The notes: generated by a model not told the origin, from the sequence alone. 64,000 nt of DNA from Adenophora triphylla var. japonica (GCA_022495995.1 JAFEMH010002568.1:266848-330847), one strand, 5' to 3'. Positions 9,995-21,020 are shown, counted from the first letter of the stretch. Numbers and translations: made by a program.

Positions 9995-10965
9995 GAGAGA
10001 AAACCGGGCCCAAGCCGCCGAGGAGGTTTTAACCAAAGTGAATTTGGGAACCGTCCGAAGAGCCAAAAGAAACGCAAATCGGAAGTTTCTTCACCGGCAC
10101 GAAGCAAGACGCATTGATCGCACCGGCTCAAAGAGTTCGTGGACGTGTTCGCTTGGTCTTACCGAGACATGCCCGGATTAGATCCTAACATTGTAGAGCA
10201 CCGGATCCCTCAATCCCGAGGCTAAGCCCATCAAGCAAAAGCTACGCCGAATCAAGACGTAATGGTCTTTACAAGTCAAAGAGGAGATCGAAAAATGCTC
10301 AGGTCGGCTTCATCGTGGTGATCGAGTACCCCACATGGCTCTCCAATATCGTCACGGTCACCAAGGCCAATGGAAAAGTACGCCATTGCGTGGACTTCCG
10401 AGATCTCAACAAAGCAAGTCCCAAGGACGATTTTTCCACTACCCAACATCGACATGTTGGTAGACACTACAGCCCAATTTTGAAGTCAAGTCCTTCGTGG
10501 ACGGTTTTGCCGGCTACAATCAAATCAAGATGGCCGAAGAAGACCAAGAAAAACAAATTTTCACAACCCCCGGGGAACCTCTCCGCTACATTAATGCCGT
10601 TCGGACTAAAGAACGCCGGGGCTACCTACCAACGGGCAAGCAATCGCCCTCTTCCACGATATGATCCACAAAGAGATCGAAGTGTACGTCGATGACATGA
10701 TCGTTCACTCAAAGGGATCGACGGACAACACCTCACTGCACTGAGAAAATTCTTCAATCGCCTCCGAAAACACTCAATGAGGCTTAACCCCGCCAAATGC
10801 ACATTTGGGGTTAGCCGAGGCAAGGTTTTGGGATACATGGTCACCGAGAGAGGCATCGAGGTGGATCCTCAAAAGATCAAAGCTATCATCGAAATGAGAC
10901 CACCGCAAACTCGGACAGAGGTGAAAAGCTTCATGGGCCGCCCGCAATATATCGCCCGCCGTCAA
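9995..10965 (+). pseudogene. E2 reverse transcriptase remnant
   Basis: The RT opens with a decayed VDVFAW..KDMPGLDP..EHR-type linker (10135-10215), then VIEYPTWLSNIVTV, the CVDFRDLNKASPKDDF block (about 10389-10440), MPFGLKNAGATYQRA (about 10591-10635), and the catalytic YVDD motif at 10685-10696, which is intact. The thumb contains KCTFGV..KVLGYMVTERGIE. At least four frameshifts separate these blocks, so no functional enzyme can be made from this copy. Family and order match Tat-lineage pol. Confidence 0.88.
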
Positions 10966-12030
10966 CCAATTGACCTCTATGTGCGAGCCAATCTTCAAAC
11001 CGATGAAGAAGAACGCCGACATCGAATGGAACTCGAATGCCAAGATGCCTTTGAAAAAATAAAAGCATACCTTGTGAGTCCTCCGATTCTCTCGTCCTCC
11101 CCACGAGGAAAAGCCACTGTTGCTATACCTAACCGTGACCGACACCGCAGCTTGGAGCCATGCTCTGTCAAGAAAAGAAGGAGTCACGGGTCGAAACGCC
11201 ATCTACTTCGTCGAGTCCCGAAAGTTTCAAGGCAAATAACTCAATTACTCAGCCCTCGAGAAAACCTGCGCAGCCTCGGTATGGGTTGTCGGGAAACTAC
11301 GGCACTACATGCGATCGCACACGGTACACTTGGTTTCCAAAATGGACCCTACCAAGTACCTCTTCGACAAACCATCTCTCGTCAATGAGGCTCGCCAAAT
11401 GGTCTTTCTTCCTAGCGGAATTTGACATCAAGTACGTAAACCAAAAGTCAATCAAGGGACGGGCCATGGCCGAACAACCGGTTGATTTCCCAACCGACGA
11501 GGCTCGAGGCCCCGAACCACAATTTCCAGACGAGGGAATCTTCTCAATCGAAGGCGAAAATCGATGGCAACTGTTCTTCGACTGAGCGGCCAACAAAAAG
11601 GGAAACGGCATCGGTATGCTCTTGGTAGATCCCAAGGACGAGCACACCCCAATTGCTATAAAGCTCAATTTCGAGGTAACCAACAATGCCGCCGAATATG
11701 AAGCTGCTATTCTTGGACTACAAGCGGCCGCACTCGAGAGGAATGTCCGTAAACTCGAAGTTTATGGGGACTCACTTTGATCATCAACCAAGTCTCTAAC
11801 AAGTGGAAAACCATAGACCCGGGCTTGCAAAAATACCATGCCTGCATGGAGGACCTCATCACACAATTCGAAGAGGTCACCTTCCATTACTTGCCAAGAG
11901 ACCGAAACAGGTTTTGCGGATGCCTTAGCCACCTTGGCTTCCCTTGTGGAAATCCCCGAAGGAAAAGCAATCAAACCCTTCAAAGTCGGACGAAAGGAAA
12001 TTCCCGCCACTTGTGAGATCGAACTGTAAC
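10966..12030 (+). pseudogene. E2 double RNase H remnant (gypsy type plus archaeal type)
   Basis: After RT, a decayed gypsy RNase H (about 10985-11460) is followed by EFDIKYVNQKS.KGRAMAEQ and then a second RNase H core beginning WQLFFD at about 11562. It continues with NNAAEYEA (about 11680-11705), LEVYGDS (about 11755-11775) and a decayed LPRDRNRF.DAL (about 11893-11920). The second domain is the archaeal-type RNase H characteristic of the Tat lineage. A stop codon directly follows LFFD (11583), and further shifts occur near 11775 and 11915. Confidence 0.85.
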
Positions 12031-12144
12031 CTAAGCCCGTCAATGAGCCATGGTATAACCGGATCTTCCAATACCTCAAGAACGGGAAGCCACCTTCATG
12101 AACAAGGAGACCCACACACGTAAGGGGTCAAAGCCAAGAGCATC

Positions 12145-13260
12145 ATGGCCCTAAAACGCCTTGCCTCTCACTTCGTCATCCTCGGGGACATGCTATACAA
12201 GAAACGCTACCACGGGCCACTCCTACGCCGCATCGCCCAAGAAGAAGCAAGCAAGTTCATGAACGAAGTCCAAAATGGGGCTTGCGGTCCCCACATGAAC
12301 GCCAGAGCCCCGATGCAAATCATTCTCGGGATGGGCTACTACCGGATATCCATGGAGGCATTGCATCCACTTTGTCCGAAGCCGCGACAAGTGCCACCCG
12401 GTTCTCCAACCTCAATCATCTCGCCGCCCCAAGATCTCTACCGCATGACTACACCTTGGCCCTTTGCCACTTGGGGAATTGACGTCATCGGGAAGATTGC
12501 TCCGCCAGTAGCACGGTCACGAGTTCATCTTAGTAGCCATCGACTACTTCACCAAATGGGTCGAAGCCAAGTCCTACAAGGTACTCACCTCCAAGAAGGT
12601 CGCGCATTTCCTCAAGGAAAACATCATCTCGCCCAGATACGGCATCCCAAATGAGGTCATATCGGACAATGGCTTACACTTCGAAGGGGAATTCGACAGA
12701 GGCTATTTGGCTGAATTCAAGATCACACGCCACAAATCTTCTCCCTACCGGCCACAAACAAACGGCTCCGTGGAAGCGGCAAACAAAACCCTCGAACGGA
12801 TCATTCGAAAAATGACCACCCGAGGACGAGATTGGCCCGAGAAGCCGCACCTTGCACTTTGGGGCTACCGCACATCGATCGGAAACGACCACGGGAGAAA
12901 CCCCATTTGCCACGACATACGGGATGGAAGCGATCCTTCCCATCGAGCCGGAAATTCCCTCACTCCGAGTCTTTGCTGGAAAATGACATCAACGAAGTTG
13001 AATGGCTCCAAGCCGACCACGGACGAATTAGCTCACGCTGACGAGCGACGACTAAAGGCCATGGAACACGTCCGAGCCTATCAAAGCGGGATGGCTAGAG
13101 CTTTCGACAAGAAAGTCAAATCCCGAGACATCGGGGAAGGCGACCTTGTACTCAAAGAAAAGCCTCCCACTCGAACCAACCCACCGGGAAATGGGAACCA
13201 ACATGGATCGGCCCTTTCGTGGTTCAAAAGATCTTCTCCGGAGGCGCCATGAAGCCGAGC
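12145..13260 (+). pseudogene. E2 integrase remnant
   Basis: Starts MALKRLASHFVILGDMLYKK, continues through the zinc-binding region (GACGPHMNARAPMQ) and the catalytic core: GIDVIG (first Asp, about 12478), ISDNG (second Asp, about 12659) and PQTNGSVEAANKTLERI (Glu, about 12755-12800). The C-terminal part has VKSRDIGEGDLVLKEK. Frameshifts fall in the core around 12510 and 12630 and after 12885. The zinc-finger second half around 12360-12400 is scrambled. It matches the E4 integrase at 54392-55396 closely. Confidence 0.88.
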
Positions 13261-13367
13261 ACCTAGGACGGCAATCCCTTCATGAATCCAGTCAACGGAA
13301 GCAAACTTCGCGAGATACTTCGCCTAAAGAAGAACAACTGTGCATCTCTTGGCACTCTATGTAGTGT

Positions 13368-13413
13368 CGAACTACGCGAACTGAGCCCTCTAGTCCGGGG
13401 AACGTAGGCAACC
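13368..13413 (+). promoter_or_regulatory. Conserved post-pol motif in E2
   Basis: GAACTACGCGAACTGAGCCC followed after a few bases by GGGGAACGTAGGCAACC. The reverse complement of the same pattern lies after pol in E4 (53998-54052) and in the gag-only element (34811-34859). It is a diverged version of the 3'-proximal GAACTACG..GATTCCC..GGGATACGTAGGAATCC motif. Function unknown. Confidence 0.55.
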
Positions 13414-14104
13414 TTAATTGGTCCGGTCTAAAAATACACAAAAAGTCAAAAGTTTGAATGTCAAACAAGACCTCCATCAAGCTACGCACTTTTCAAGAAC
13501 ACGCCCAGCGAGTCACCTTGACCAAGTCAAACGATAGCGGCAACATCAAAGGACATCCGAGGGTCACTCGGCATCAAACGACCGACTCATGTCCGCTTCC
13601 AAGCCGGGGGCTTGTCTTCGCCCTCACGCGCTTCAAAAAAAAATATAAAAAAAAGAGAGCTCGAGCAAGGGCTCACAAAAAAAAAAAGAAAGAGAGCTCG
13701 AGCAAGGGCTCACAAAAAAAAAAAACAATAAATAAAAGAAGCTCAAGCAGAAGCTGCAAAAAAGAGGTCAAGAGCCCGACGCCAACAAGAGGCAAGGAAG
13801 CTACGAAAAAGACCGTCAAAACGACTTGTCAAGGGAGCATTCAACCTCTCAGCCAAGCACTGAAAGCCTCGGCAAAGGGATTGCCATCATGGCCCAGGAC
13901 TACTTCATCCGCAAATGCAACAGAAAAGTCCAAAGATGGACGCCGACAAAGTGCACAAAAGAAACAAAGGCAAACAAGAGATCTTGCGTCTCGACAAAGC
14001 TTTAAAAGTAAATCACAAATCACTAACGGTTACAACATTTCTTGATGAGTTCAAGCACGGTCTACTCTCAAGTTCACAACATGCTAAAAGACAGCTTAAT
14101 ACAT
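13414..14104 (+). other. E2 spacer between pol and antisense gene aORF2
   Basis: Non-coding. It contains three copies of GAGAGCTCGAGCAAGGGCTC or a near relative followed by A-runs (about 13658-13765), and a stretch shared with E3 29790-30020 that includes GTCGAGACGCAAGATCTCTTG in reverse. This marks the intergenic region between convergent sense pol and antisense aORF2, where both transcripts would end. Confidence 0.5.
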
Positions 14105-15671
14105 TTAACAAATAATGTGTTTGCAATGCAATGAATGGATACCTAGGAGGTCATTCCGCGCCATCTGCGCTTGTCCCCTCGCCATTCTTCCCTTTCTTCC
14201 CACGTCCCCGGCGAGTCTTCTTTCGCTCCACGTGAACCAACTCTGCGTCTCTCGGTCAGAGATCGTGGGTCCTCCCCGTAGAATCAAACAATCCAGTAGC
14301 TCTCAGGGCTTCATTTGCCCGTGCTTCGGCTCGGATCTCCTCCCTGCGAGTCTTTATAAGAGGACCTCTCCCTGTCAGTCGGTCAACTCTAGTCTCGTAA
14401 TCAAACAAAGTGTCTCCCGTCACATCCAAAGGGTCAGACCAGGCTTCGGCACTCCTAAGGCAATAGCTACTACGGCAACCGGGTCCCAGAATCGCTACAC
14501 GCCTGCTCTCCAAGACCACTTGGGACTGCCAACACGCCGCTGCTCATACCGGGCCAGTGCGAGTCGTCAATACGACACTCTCCCGACGTCTAAGGAGTAC
14601 CACAGGAGGGAAAGCGGGATACTTCCATACCCTCAGAAAATACAAGAAGGCACCTGAAGCTGCCATACAAAGAGGAACTACCTCCGCAGTAGCAAGGTCA
14701 TCCCAGCCCAACAAAGGCTCCTGCTTCATCCCAAACTGCCGGGAAACAAGCGACGGAATATAGAAGGAGGACCAAGACAAACCTGGAACTCTGACGACGT
14801 AGGACCCTTCCTGCAAGGTCCTCCTAGTCTCAATCCTCCAGTGTGGAACCCACCAGCGGATCTGATGCGTACCAAGCTGTGCCATCCATCTCTCCCAGGC
14901 GGACTGATCCATATCCAACACAAGAGGTCGCTGAGCAAATGACCACGGGCTAAACGACGTAGGAGCCTCGGGCATGGCCTGGAGTCTCTCTCGCAGCCAC
15001 AAGGTGAGCAAAGCGGGGCTTCCCCCTCTCATGAACCGATCCCCGATCGCCGGGCGGTCGATACCATGAAGAGTCTCCCCCGGCACCAATGGGACAATAT
15101 CCTCTCCCGGCTGCGGTGCCCTACCACATCTAGCAAAGCGCCATCGCAAATGCCAAGGAGGCGACCAGGAAAAGCGTCGCCATCACGCACAAGGCAAATG
15201 CGTCCCAAGAGACGTCACTCTCATAATCAACCATGAACCGCTCCGGCAGCTCAGAAATGTCAATATGACCCGAGTCAAGGATCATGTCCTGCACTTCTTC
15301 CAACGAAGTACGAAGAAAGCCTGCAAGCTTCACGCTCATCGCAGCACCACCAATCAAAGGAAGCGAGATGGCCTCCACCTCCGGTCCTCCCATCAAAGCC
15401 CGAAAATCCTCAAAAGTGGGCACAATTTCATTGTAGGAGAAACAGTACACATGCCTCCTAACATCCCGAACTTCGCGGCGGCCCGCAACAAATCCCAATC
15501 AGGAACCAACTCCTTAAAAGACCAAATCGAGCAAAGACGAAACCTTACCTCGAAAGCCCGTCTCTGATGCCTCATACGGCGCCGCATCCACGTTTTCAAC
15601 TGCTCAAGGAAGTGTGCTTGCCTCTCCTGCGAAAACCTCGGCAAAATTCTAGGGACGTACGAAGAATCCAT
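14105..15671 (-). pseudogene. E2 antisense gene aORF2 (plant-mobile-domain-like protein, broken)
   Basis: Start at 15671 is chosen because MDSSYVPRILPRF matches MDSSFVPRVFPRL of E3 (28216). The protein has a PMD-like block, DVRRHVYCFSYNEIVPTFED (about 15410-15465), then AWDAFALC-like (SWDAFALCVMATLF), GEDIVPLVPGETL, GGSPALLTLWLRERL, RWWVPHWRIETRR and SVVLTT, and a C-terminal charged tail. Frameshifts near 15470, 15140 and 14560 divide it into three open pieces. The Pfam plant mobile domain occurs in plant transposons and captured host proteins; its role in retrotransposons is unknown. The gene is transcribed against pol and convergent with it. Confidence 0.75.
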
Positions 15672-15761
15672 GGCAAAAATGGAGGTTCCTAGAGAAAATG
15701 GGGAAGAAAGCTTGAAAATGGCTGCAAATGGGGAAATGGGGAAGAACCAGACACTGGAAAG

Positions 15762-15820
15762 CATTTATCTCCTTCCCCAGCAAGGTTGGTCGTACGGACC
15801 TCTTTGCATGCTAAGTATGT
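15762..15820 (-). promoter_or_regulatory. Putative E2 aORF2 promoter with palindromes
   Basis: A one-base-deleted copy of the E2 palindrome (GGTCGTACGGACC, 15788-15800) followed by CTCTTTGCATG, and a diverged copy near 15809-15820, lie 120-150 bp upstream of the aORF2 start. On the minus strand GATAAATGC (TATA-like, 15761-15769) falls about 20 nt downstream of the nearer palindrome, the same geometry as in the LTR. Confidence 0.5.
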
Positions 15821-16169
15821 CGTGCGGACCTCCTTGCAAAAAGAACCCATTTCCCCCGACAAAGCGGTACAACAACCACTGTCCTCGGCGGGACCTTGCT
15901 CCAAAGCGCCCAAACAACGGCCAAAGCCATTCAGCAAACATACACTACCCACAAATGCACTCTCAGCTCACGTGGCATGCACAAAAATATAATAATAATA
16001 GCAACCATTTCTAGGACAAATCCCGGGAATCACAAAAATGACATTACATCTTAAAATAAAATGCTGTTTGCCGTGCAAATATGAGTGTTTTATTACAGGA
16101 ATATCAAAATATCTGTTGCTAAAAAAAAAAAAAAAGAGAAGATATGGAAAGAGGGAAAGCAAATGGACC

Positions 16170-19166
16170 CTAATCCGACTCTTCAGCATCATCATCATCC
16201 TCGCCGAGGTCCTCCAGAGAGAAGTCGGGCATCCCTGTGAACTCGCCCGTCACGTCCTCGTCATCAGAGTACCGAGCCCCCGCCGGAGGCTGCCACTCAA
16301 AATAATCCGAAGGATCAAATCCGGCGAAAGGATCAAAGAAGGAAGGCTCTAACGGACCCTCGCCCTGTGCATCCTGAGGAGGGAAGAACTGATAAAAGGG
16401 ATGCTGCCTCGGAGCTCCAGAAGATGTCCCGGCATCCATGCTATGCCGCCCCCTCGAAGGTCCCTCCTGCTGCGGCTCCGGCTCGGCTCTAGGCGGAGGA
16501 ACGTCTACAGAATGCCTCGAAGGCATAGGCTCATACGCCGGCACGCGTCGCGAAGACCGGCAAGATATCTTCGAAGCCATCTTCTTCGCAAACGACCTCA
16601 TCGCCACGTAACGGCGAGTCGGCATATCATAGGCTCTCCCGGGACTGCACCAACAAGCGGCCAAGGAAACGCTCGGCAATACGGTTATACTCAACAACAA
16701 AAAGAGAAAAATACGTAAAAGATGCCAAGATGGAAAAGAGTCGGCACACTCACCGATCTATCGGGATCCACTCTGTATGCAGCGGGAACTGCTCGGGAGC
16801 GGGTACAGACACCCTCCTCCTCGATCCGTCCCCGCGGACATACGTGAAATCCGGCCCGGCATCGGAACCTGCAGGGGAGCTGCGGGCCAGCCTCTCTCTC
16901 CTCGCCGGCACTGCGGCGTCCTCGGCTTCCTCCTCCACGAAGGCCCCGTACTCCTCTCCATACAAGATGAACTCCTCGGCGCCCACACCGCGAGTACCTC
17001 TCAAAATCGAGCACGTCCATGTCCCGGGAATCAAGCATCCCAAAGGGAGGGTCCCTCGGAGCCACGGGAAGCACAGGGGCCATCTTTGCCCAGGAAGACC
17101 CAGCTCCCAGATGCATGACATCACAAGTCAAGCCCCGCAGCATCTTCCGCCGCGCTGTCACCTCGGGAGCCCCCTCAAACTCATCCCCCTCATACCGAGC
17201 CCACGGGAACAAAACAAACCCCTCCGGGCTACCCCTCTCCAGACGCTCCTGCACATCCCCGTAGGCGATGGTGAGCTTCCCCCTGCTGGTCCTCCTCTTC
17301 CTCGCCGTACGAGCCTGCCCGGCCCAAGCATAGCCGGGGATACGCGGCTTCCCCCGGATCTCTATCCCAAGGGAAGCACTGGAAAATCTCGTAGAACCAC
17401 ACCTGTGACAAAAAAGAAAAGGCTCAGTGCAAAAGAAAACGGAGAAACGACAAGTTGCTAAATCAAAAACAGCAATAAACTCATACCTCCAAAGCGAAGT
17501 CAAAACAGGCCAATGAACTGGCCACACCCTGGCTAAACCGGTCCAAAGAAAAGTAGAGCTCGGCCAAGCCTGCCTCGCCCCAAGCGATGTCACAAACTCT
17601 ATCCAGATCAATCAAGCTCTCCAACAGAGCAAAGGGAGCCGCGGTCGCGTGGTTCGAGAACAAAGTCTCGGACAGTGCATACCACAAAAAGGAGCGCGCC
17701 CGGTGCTCCGCCGACACTGGCCGGTACCCGAACATAGGCCCCAATCTTGGCCGTGATCTTCGGCTCCACGTCGCTATATAGCATCCCCGGGCCCTGCGAG
17801 GGCGAGGCTCAAAGCCCAGCGGCTCGGTCAACACAACATCGGAGATCATATCTCTCCACCTTACCGGCCCTCCTTTGAAGGAAAGCCGGTGATCGCGGCA
17901 AAGTCGGTCGGCGTCACCGTCACCTCTCCCGGCTCGGATGGAAGGTGTGGGTGGTATCCCACCAATACTCGGAAAGGCCAAGGAAGACGCTCTTGTTCTT
18001 CCTCGTGTCGAAACTCCGGCCGGGTTCTCGACGAACACCCCCGGGCCGAAGCGTAGACCGGCCTCACAGGACTCGGCCTACTATCCACGAAATATCGGGC
18101 ATCATCCGCCACGGCTCAACAACGGCCTCGAGCGATCCCGAGTCTTCATCCTCTTGGCCTTCCCGGCCATAAGCCCCGCATCCTGCGAGTAAACACGGCA
18201 AAGGTACGTCCATCACAGTACTTAATACAAAACAAAAGGCACAAAAGTCCGTCCCAACACGGAAAGCCATGAAAAATAACCCGTCACAAAACACGGCACA
18301 CATTGCACATATTTTTCACATATAACCCGTCACAAAACACGGCATATGTCGTACATAATTTTCACATACATTATAATTTTTCCCATGCAGCCCGTCACAA
18401 AAACACGGCACACACTGTACACATTTTTCTCAAAAGAAAAAAAAAAGGGATTAAGCCCTACACGACACATTTTCAAAAAAAATCCGTTCCAACAAGGCAA
18501 AGGCACATATAACCCGTCACAAAAACACGGCACATATTGCACATATTTTCCCCACAAAGTCCGTCACCCAAGAACATGGCACACACGGCACGACACATAT
18601 GCATAACACATTTTTCAAAAAATCCGTCCCTACACGGCACGTACTTTCAGACAAAACCCGTCACAAAACACGGCACATGTCACATTTTTTCACAAAAATT
18701 ATCACTACACGATAATTTTTCTCATAATGTACATACATAAATAGCATACGGTACAAAACACCAAAGCATGCATTTCATTAGAGAAGCATTTTATTTTCAC
18801 AAATAAAAGCTAATCTACACATTTCTGCACAAAATACACATACCCACAATTTTTACATGTCCATTTTAACAATTCATCAAGAATTTCACAAAAGGCATAA
18901 AAAAAAAATAACAAAAATTCAAAAAATGCGAAGAACTAAAACCTAGTTCTAGCATTCAAAAATTCGAGCAGGGAATCAAAACGGAACAGATTTCTTACCT
19001 CCCCGACGTTCATAGAGCGACGATTGTGCACCTCCGGATTCGGATACAAGACATCCGGGTTCTTCGAAGATGGAACAAACGAGATCCAATTTCTTTGAAG
19101 CTCCATCCGTTGCTCGACCACCTCTTGACTGCGTTGACGACGACTCCTTCGAGATCCTTCAGCCAT
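16170..19166 (-). pseudogene. E2 antisense gene aORF1, apparent four-exon PMD-like gene (broken)
   Basis: Minus-strand gene with splice-like borders: exon 1 19166-18999 (MAEGSRRSRRQRSQEVVEQR.., donor GAG/GTAAGA), exon 2 18182-17487 (acceptor TCGCAG, donor GAG/GTATGA), exon 3 17402-16754 (acceptor GTCACAG, donor CG/GTGAGT), exon 4 16644-16170 (acceptor GTGCAG, stop TAG). Exon 2 holds the PMD-like VTVTPTDFAAITGFPS block; exon 3 has KRRTSRGKLTIAY, LTCDVMHLG and FGMLDSRDMDVLDFERY; exon 4 ends in a strongly acidic tail (EDDDDAEESD). Introns 2 and 3 match those of E3 and E4 in position. Frameshifts in exons 2 and 3 make this copy non-functional. Exons are inferred from splice consensus and cross-copy comparison. 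Confidence 0.72.
18225..18740. repeat. Degenerate repeats in aORF1 intron 1 of E2
   Basis: The unit CCCGTCACAAAACACGGCAC followed by CAT.TTTTTCACA-like sequence recurs roughly eight times with variable spacing. CCGT and ACGG make short dyads within each unit. The block lies wholly inside the apparent first intron of aORF1. The small open frames here are by-products. Confidence 0.6.
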
Positions 19167-19278
19167 GGCAAGCAATTCAAGCAAAAAATTGTTGATTTTG
19201 GTTAACAATGGAGGATTTTCTCTTTTTCTCTCTCTCTGGTTCACGCATGGAAGAAGAAGGAATGGGGAAGGGCTCGGC

Positions 19279-19365
19279 ATTTAAACCTGGTCAAAACCTG
19301 GGAACTGTAAAAAACCAACTTGGTCCGTACGGACCTCTTTGCAGCCAGGTTGGTCCGTACGGACC
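19279..19365 (-). promoter_or_regulatory. Putative E2 aORF1 promoter with two palindromes
   Basis: Two perfect GGTCCGTACGGACC copies, each followed by TCTTTGCA (19322-19335 and 19352-19365), sit 156-200 bp upstream of the aORF1 start codon. GGTTTAAATGC on the minus strand at about 19277-19287 is TATA-like. Between here and the start codon is a CT/AG-rich segment typical of plant 5' leaders. Confidence 0.55.
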
Positions 19366-19459
19366 TCTTTGCAAGGGGTGACCAAATTACTTTCCTGCCC
19401 TTATAATCTTTGCCCCTGGCTGTCCTAAGGCCTTTTCCAGCAAATCCAAGTGCAGAATG

Positions 19460-19700
19460 GTCCCTAACCCTTCAATTCAACCACCGGCCGTCAGTGTAAG
19501 ACCGGTCCTCGCCCACTTCAATGGCAATTCAACCACCGACCGTCAGTGTAAGACCGGTCCTTGCCCACTTCAATGGCAATTCAATCACCGGCCGTCAGTG
19601 TAAGACCGGTCCTCGCCCACTTCAACGGCAATTCAACCACCGGCCGTCAACGTAAGCCCGGACCTCGCCCACTTCAACGGCAATTCAACCACCGCCCGCT
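19460..19700. repeat. 52-bp tandem array of E2
   Basis: Units containing CAATTCAACCACCGGCCGTC and GTAAGACCGGTCCTCGCCCA repeat about five times, with scattered further copies to 20170. The reverse complement matches the 51-bp array of E3 (25700-25930) and degenerate units in E4 (47955-48190), so the array is an old shared component of these elements. Confidence 0.8.
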
Positions 19701-20253
19701 CAACGGCAATTCAAGAAGGAGCCAACACCTCCCAGCACGAATCCCAAGGCACAAGACGCCTCCAAACGCTCAACGACAACTCAACCACTGGCCCTCAAAG
19801 AAGGTCCGAAGTCATCTTCTCGGCGAAAGGGCCCTACAAGGTCATACATCCCCAGCAATTCAAGCACCGGCAGTCAGTGTAAGCCCGAACCTCGCCCACT
19901 TCAACGGCAACGCAAGCACCGGCCATCAAAGTAAGCTCGAGCTCCTCCCCCAACAAGTCAAAGGGAAGTCATACAAGACTGCATATCCCCAGCACCGACC
20001 ATCATCCTTGCCCACTCAAACGGCAAAACAAGCACAAAAAGGAGCCAACACCTCCGAGTACAAGTCCCAAGGCACAAAGCGCCTCCAAAATGCCAAATGG
20101 TGAAGCAATCACCGGCCGTCATCCTTGCCCACTTCAACGGCAACGCAAGCACCGGCAGTCATCGTAAGTCCAACCTTCTACTCAACATGCAAAAACACAA
20201 AGGCATCTACGCCTCTCGCTATCAAAGCACAAGGCAGCCACGCCTCCACAAAT
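19701..20253. other. E2 3' non-coding region with scattered copies of the 52-bp unit
   Basis: Continuation of the 52-bp family at lower density, interspersed with GCCTCCAAA and CAAGGCAC phrases. I see no gene. Confidence 0.5.
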
Positions 20254-20690
20254 GCGGCTAGAAGACGATTCAAAGTCCTCGCGCATAACATCAACTGCGG
20301 CTAGAAGACGATTCAAAGTCCTCGCGCATTACATCAACTGCGGCTAGAAGACGATTCAAAGTCCTCGCGCATAACATCAACAGCCGCCAGAAGAGGATTC
20401 AAAGTCCTCTAGCGTGGCACCAACCTCAGCCAGAAGACGATTCAAAGTCCTCCAGCGTGGCACCAACCTCAGCCAGAAGACGATTCAATGTCCTCACGCA
20501 TGGCAAACCTCAGCCAGAAGACGATTCAAAGTCCTCACGCATGGCAAACCGCAGCCAGAAGACGATTCAAAGTCCTCACGCATGGCAAACCTCGCCCAAG
20601 ACGATTCAAAGTCCTCACGCATGGCAAACCGCAGCCAGAAGACGATTCAAAGTCCTCACGCATGGCAAACTGCAACCAGAAGACGACTCA
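20254..20690. repeat. 41-43-bp tandem array of E2
   Basis: About ten units sharing AGAAGACGATTCAAAGTCCT. The first ones are 43 bp long (GCGGCTAGAAGACG.., from 20254), later ones about 40 bp with CACGCATGGCAAAC. It is located between the antisense genes and the 3' LTR, the same place as the 41-bp array of E3 and the 40-bp array of E4, though the sequences differ. Overlapping open frames in several phases result from the periodicity. Confidence 0.85.
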
Positions 20691-20971
20691 AGTCTTCATA
20701 CTACCTCCGGCCGGAAGGCTTTAAACTACTCGGTCGGAGACCGTATAAATCAAGCAAACTACTATCTTTAGCCGGAAGGCTTTAAACCACTCGGTCCTAG
20801 GAGACCGTATAAACCTCCCAAATCACTATCCCCGGCCGGAAGGCCTTAAACCACCCGATTAGGAAAATCGTAAAATTTCCATCCCAGACACCACCACGTC
20901 CTCACAATTGACCTCGGCGGTCACCACACTTCAGGCACCACCACGCCCGCACTCACACATTTCACGACCTC

Positions 20972-21020
20972 GAACTACGACTGTGCTTGATTCCCGCTAG
21001 GGATACGTAGGAATCCTATC
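20972..21020 (+). promoter_or_regulatory. 3'-proximal conserved motif, first copy in E2
   Basis: GAACTACGACTGTGCTTGAT runs on to TCCCGCTAGGGATACGTAGG and AATCC. GATTCC can pair with GGAATC and CCC with GGG, suggesting a stem-loop in RNA. The motif is present in every Tat-type element of this window that retains a 3' end. Confidence 0.55.
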
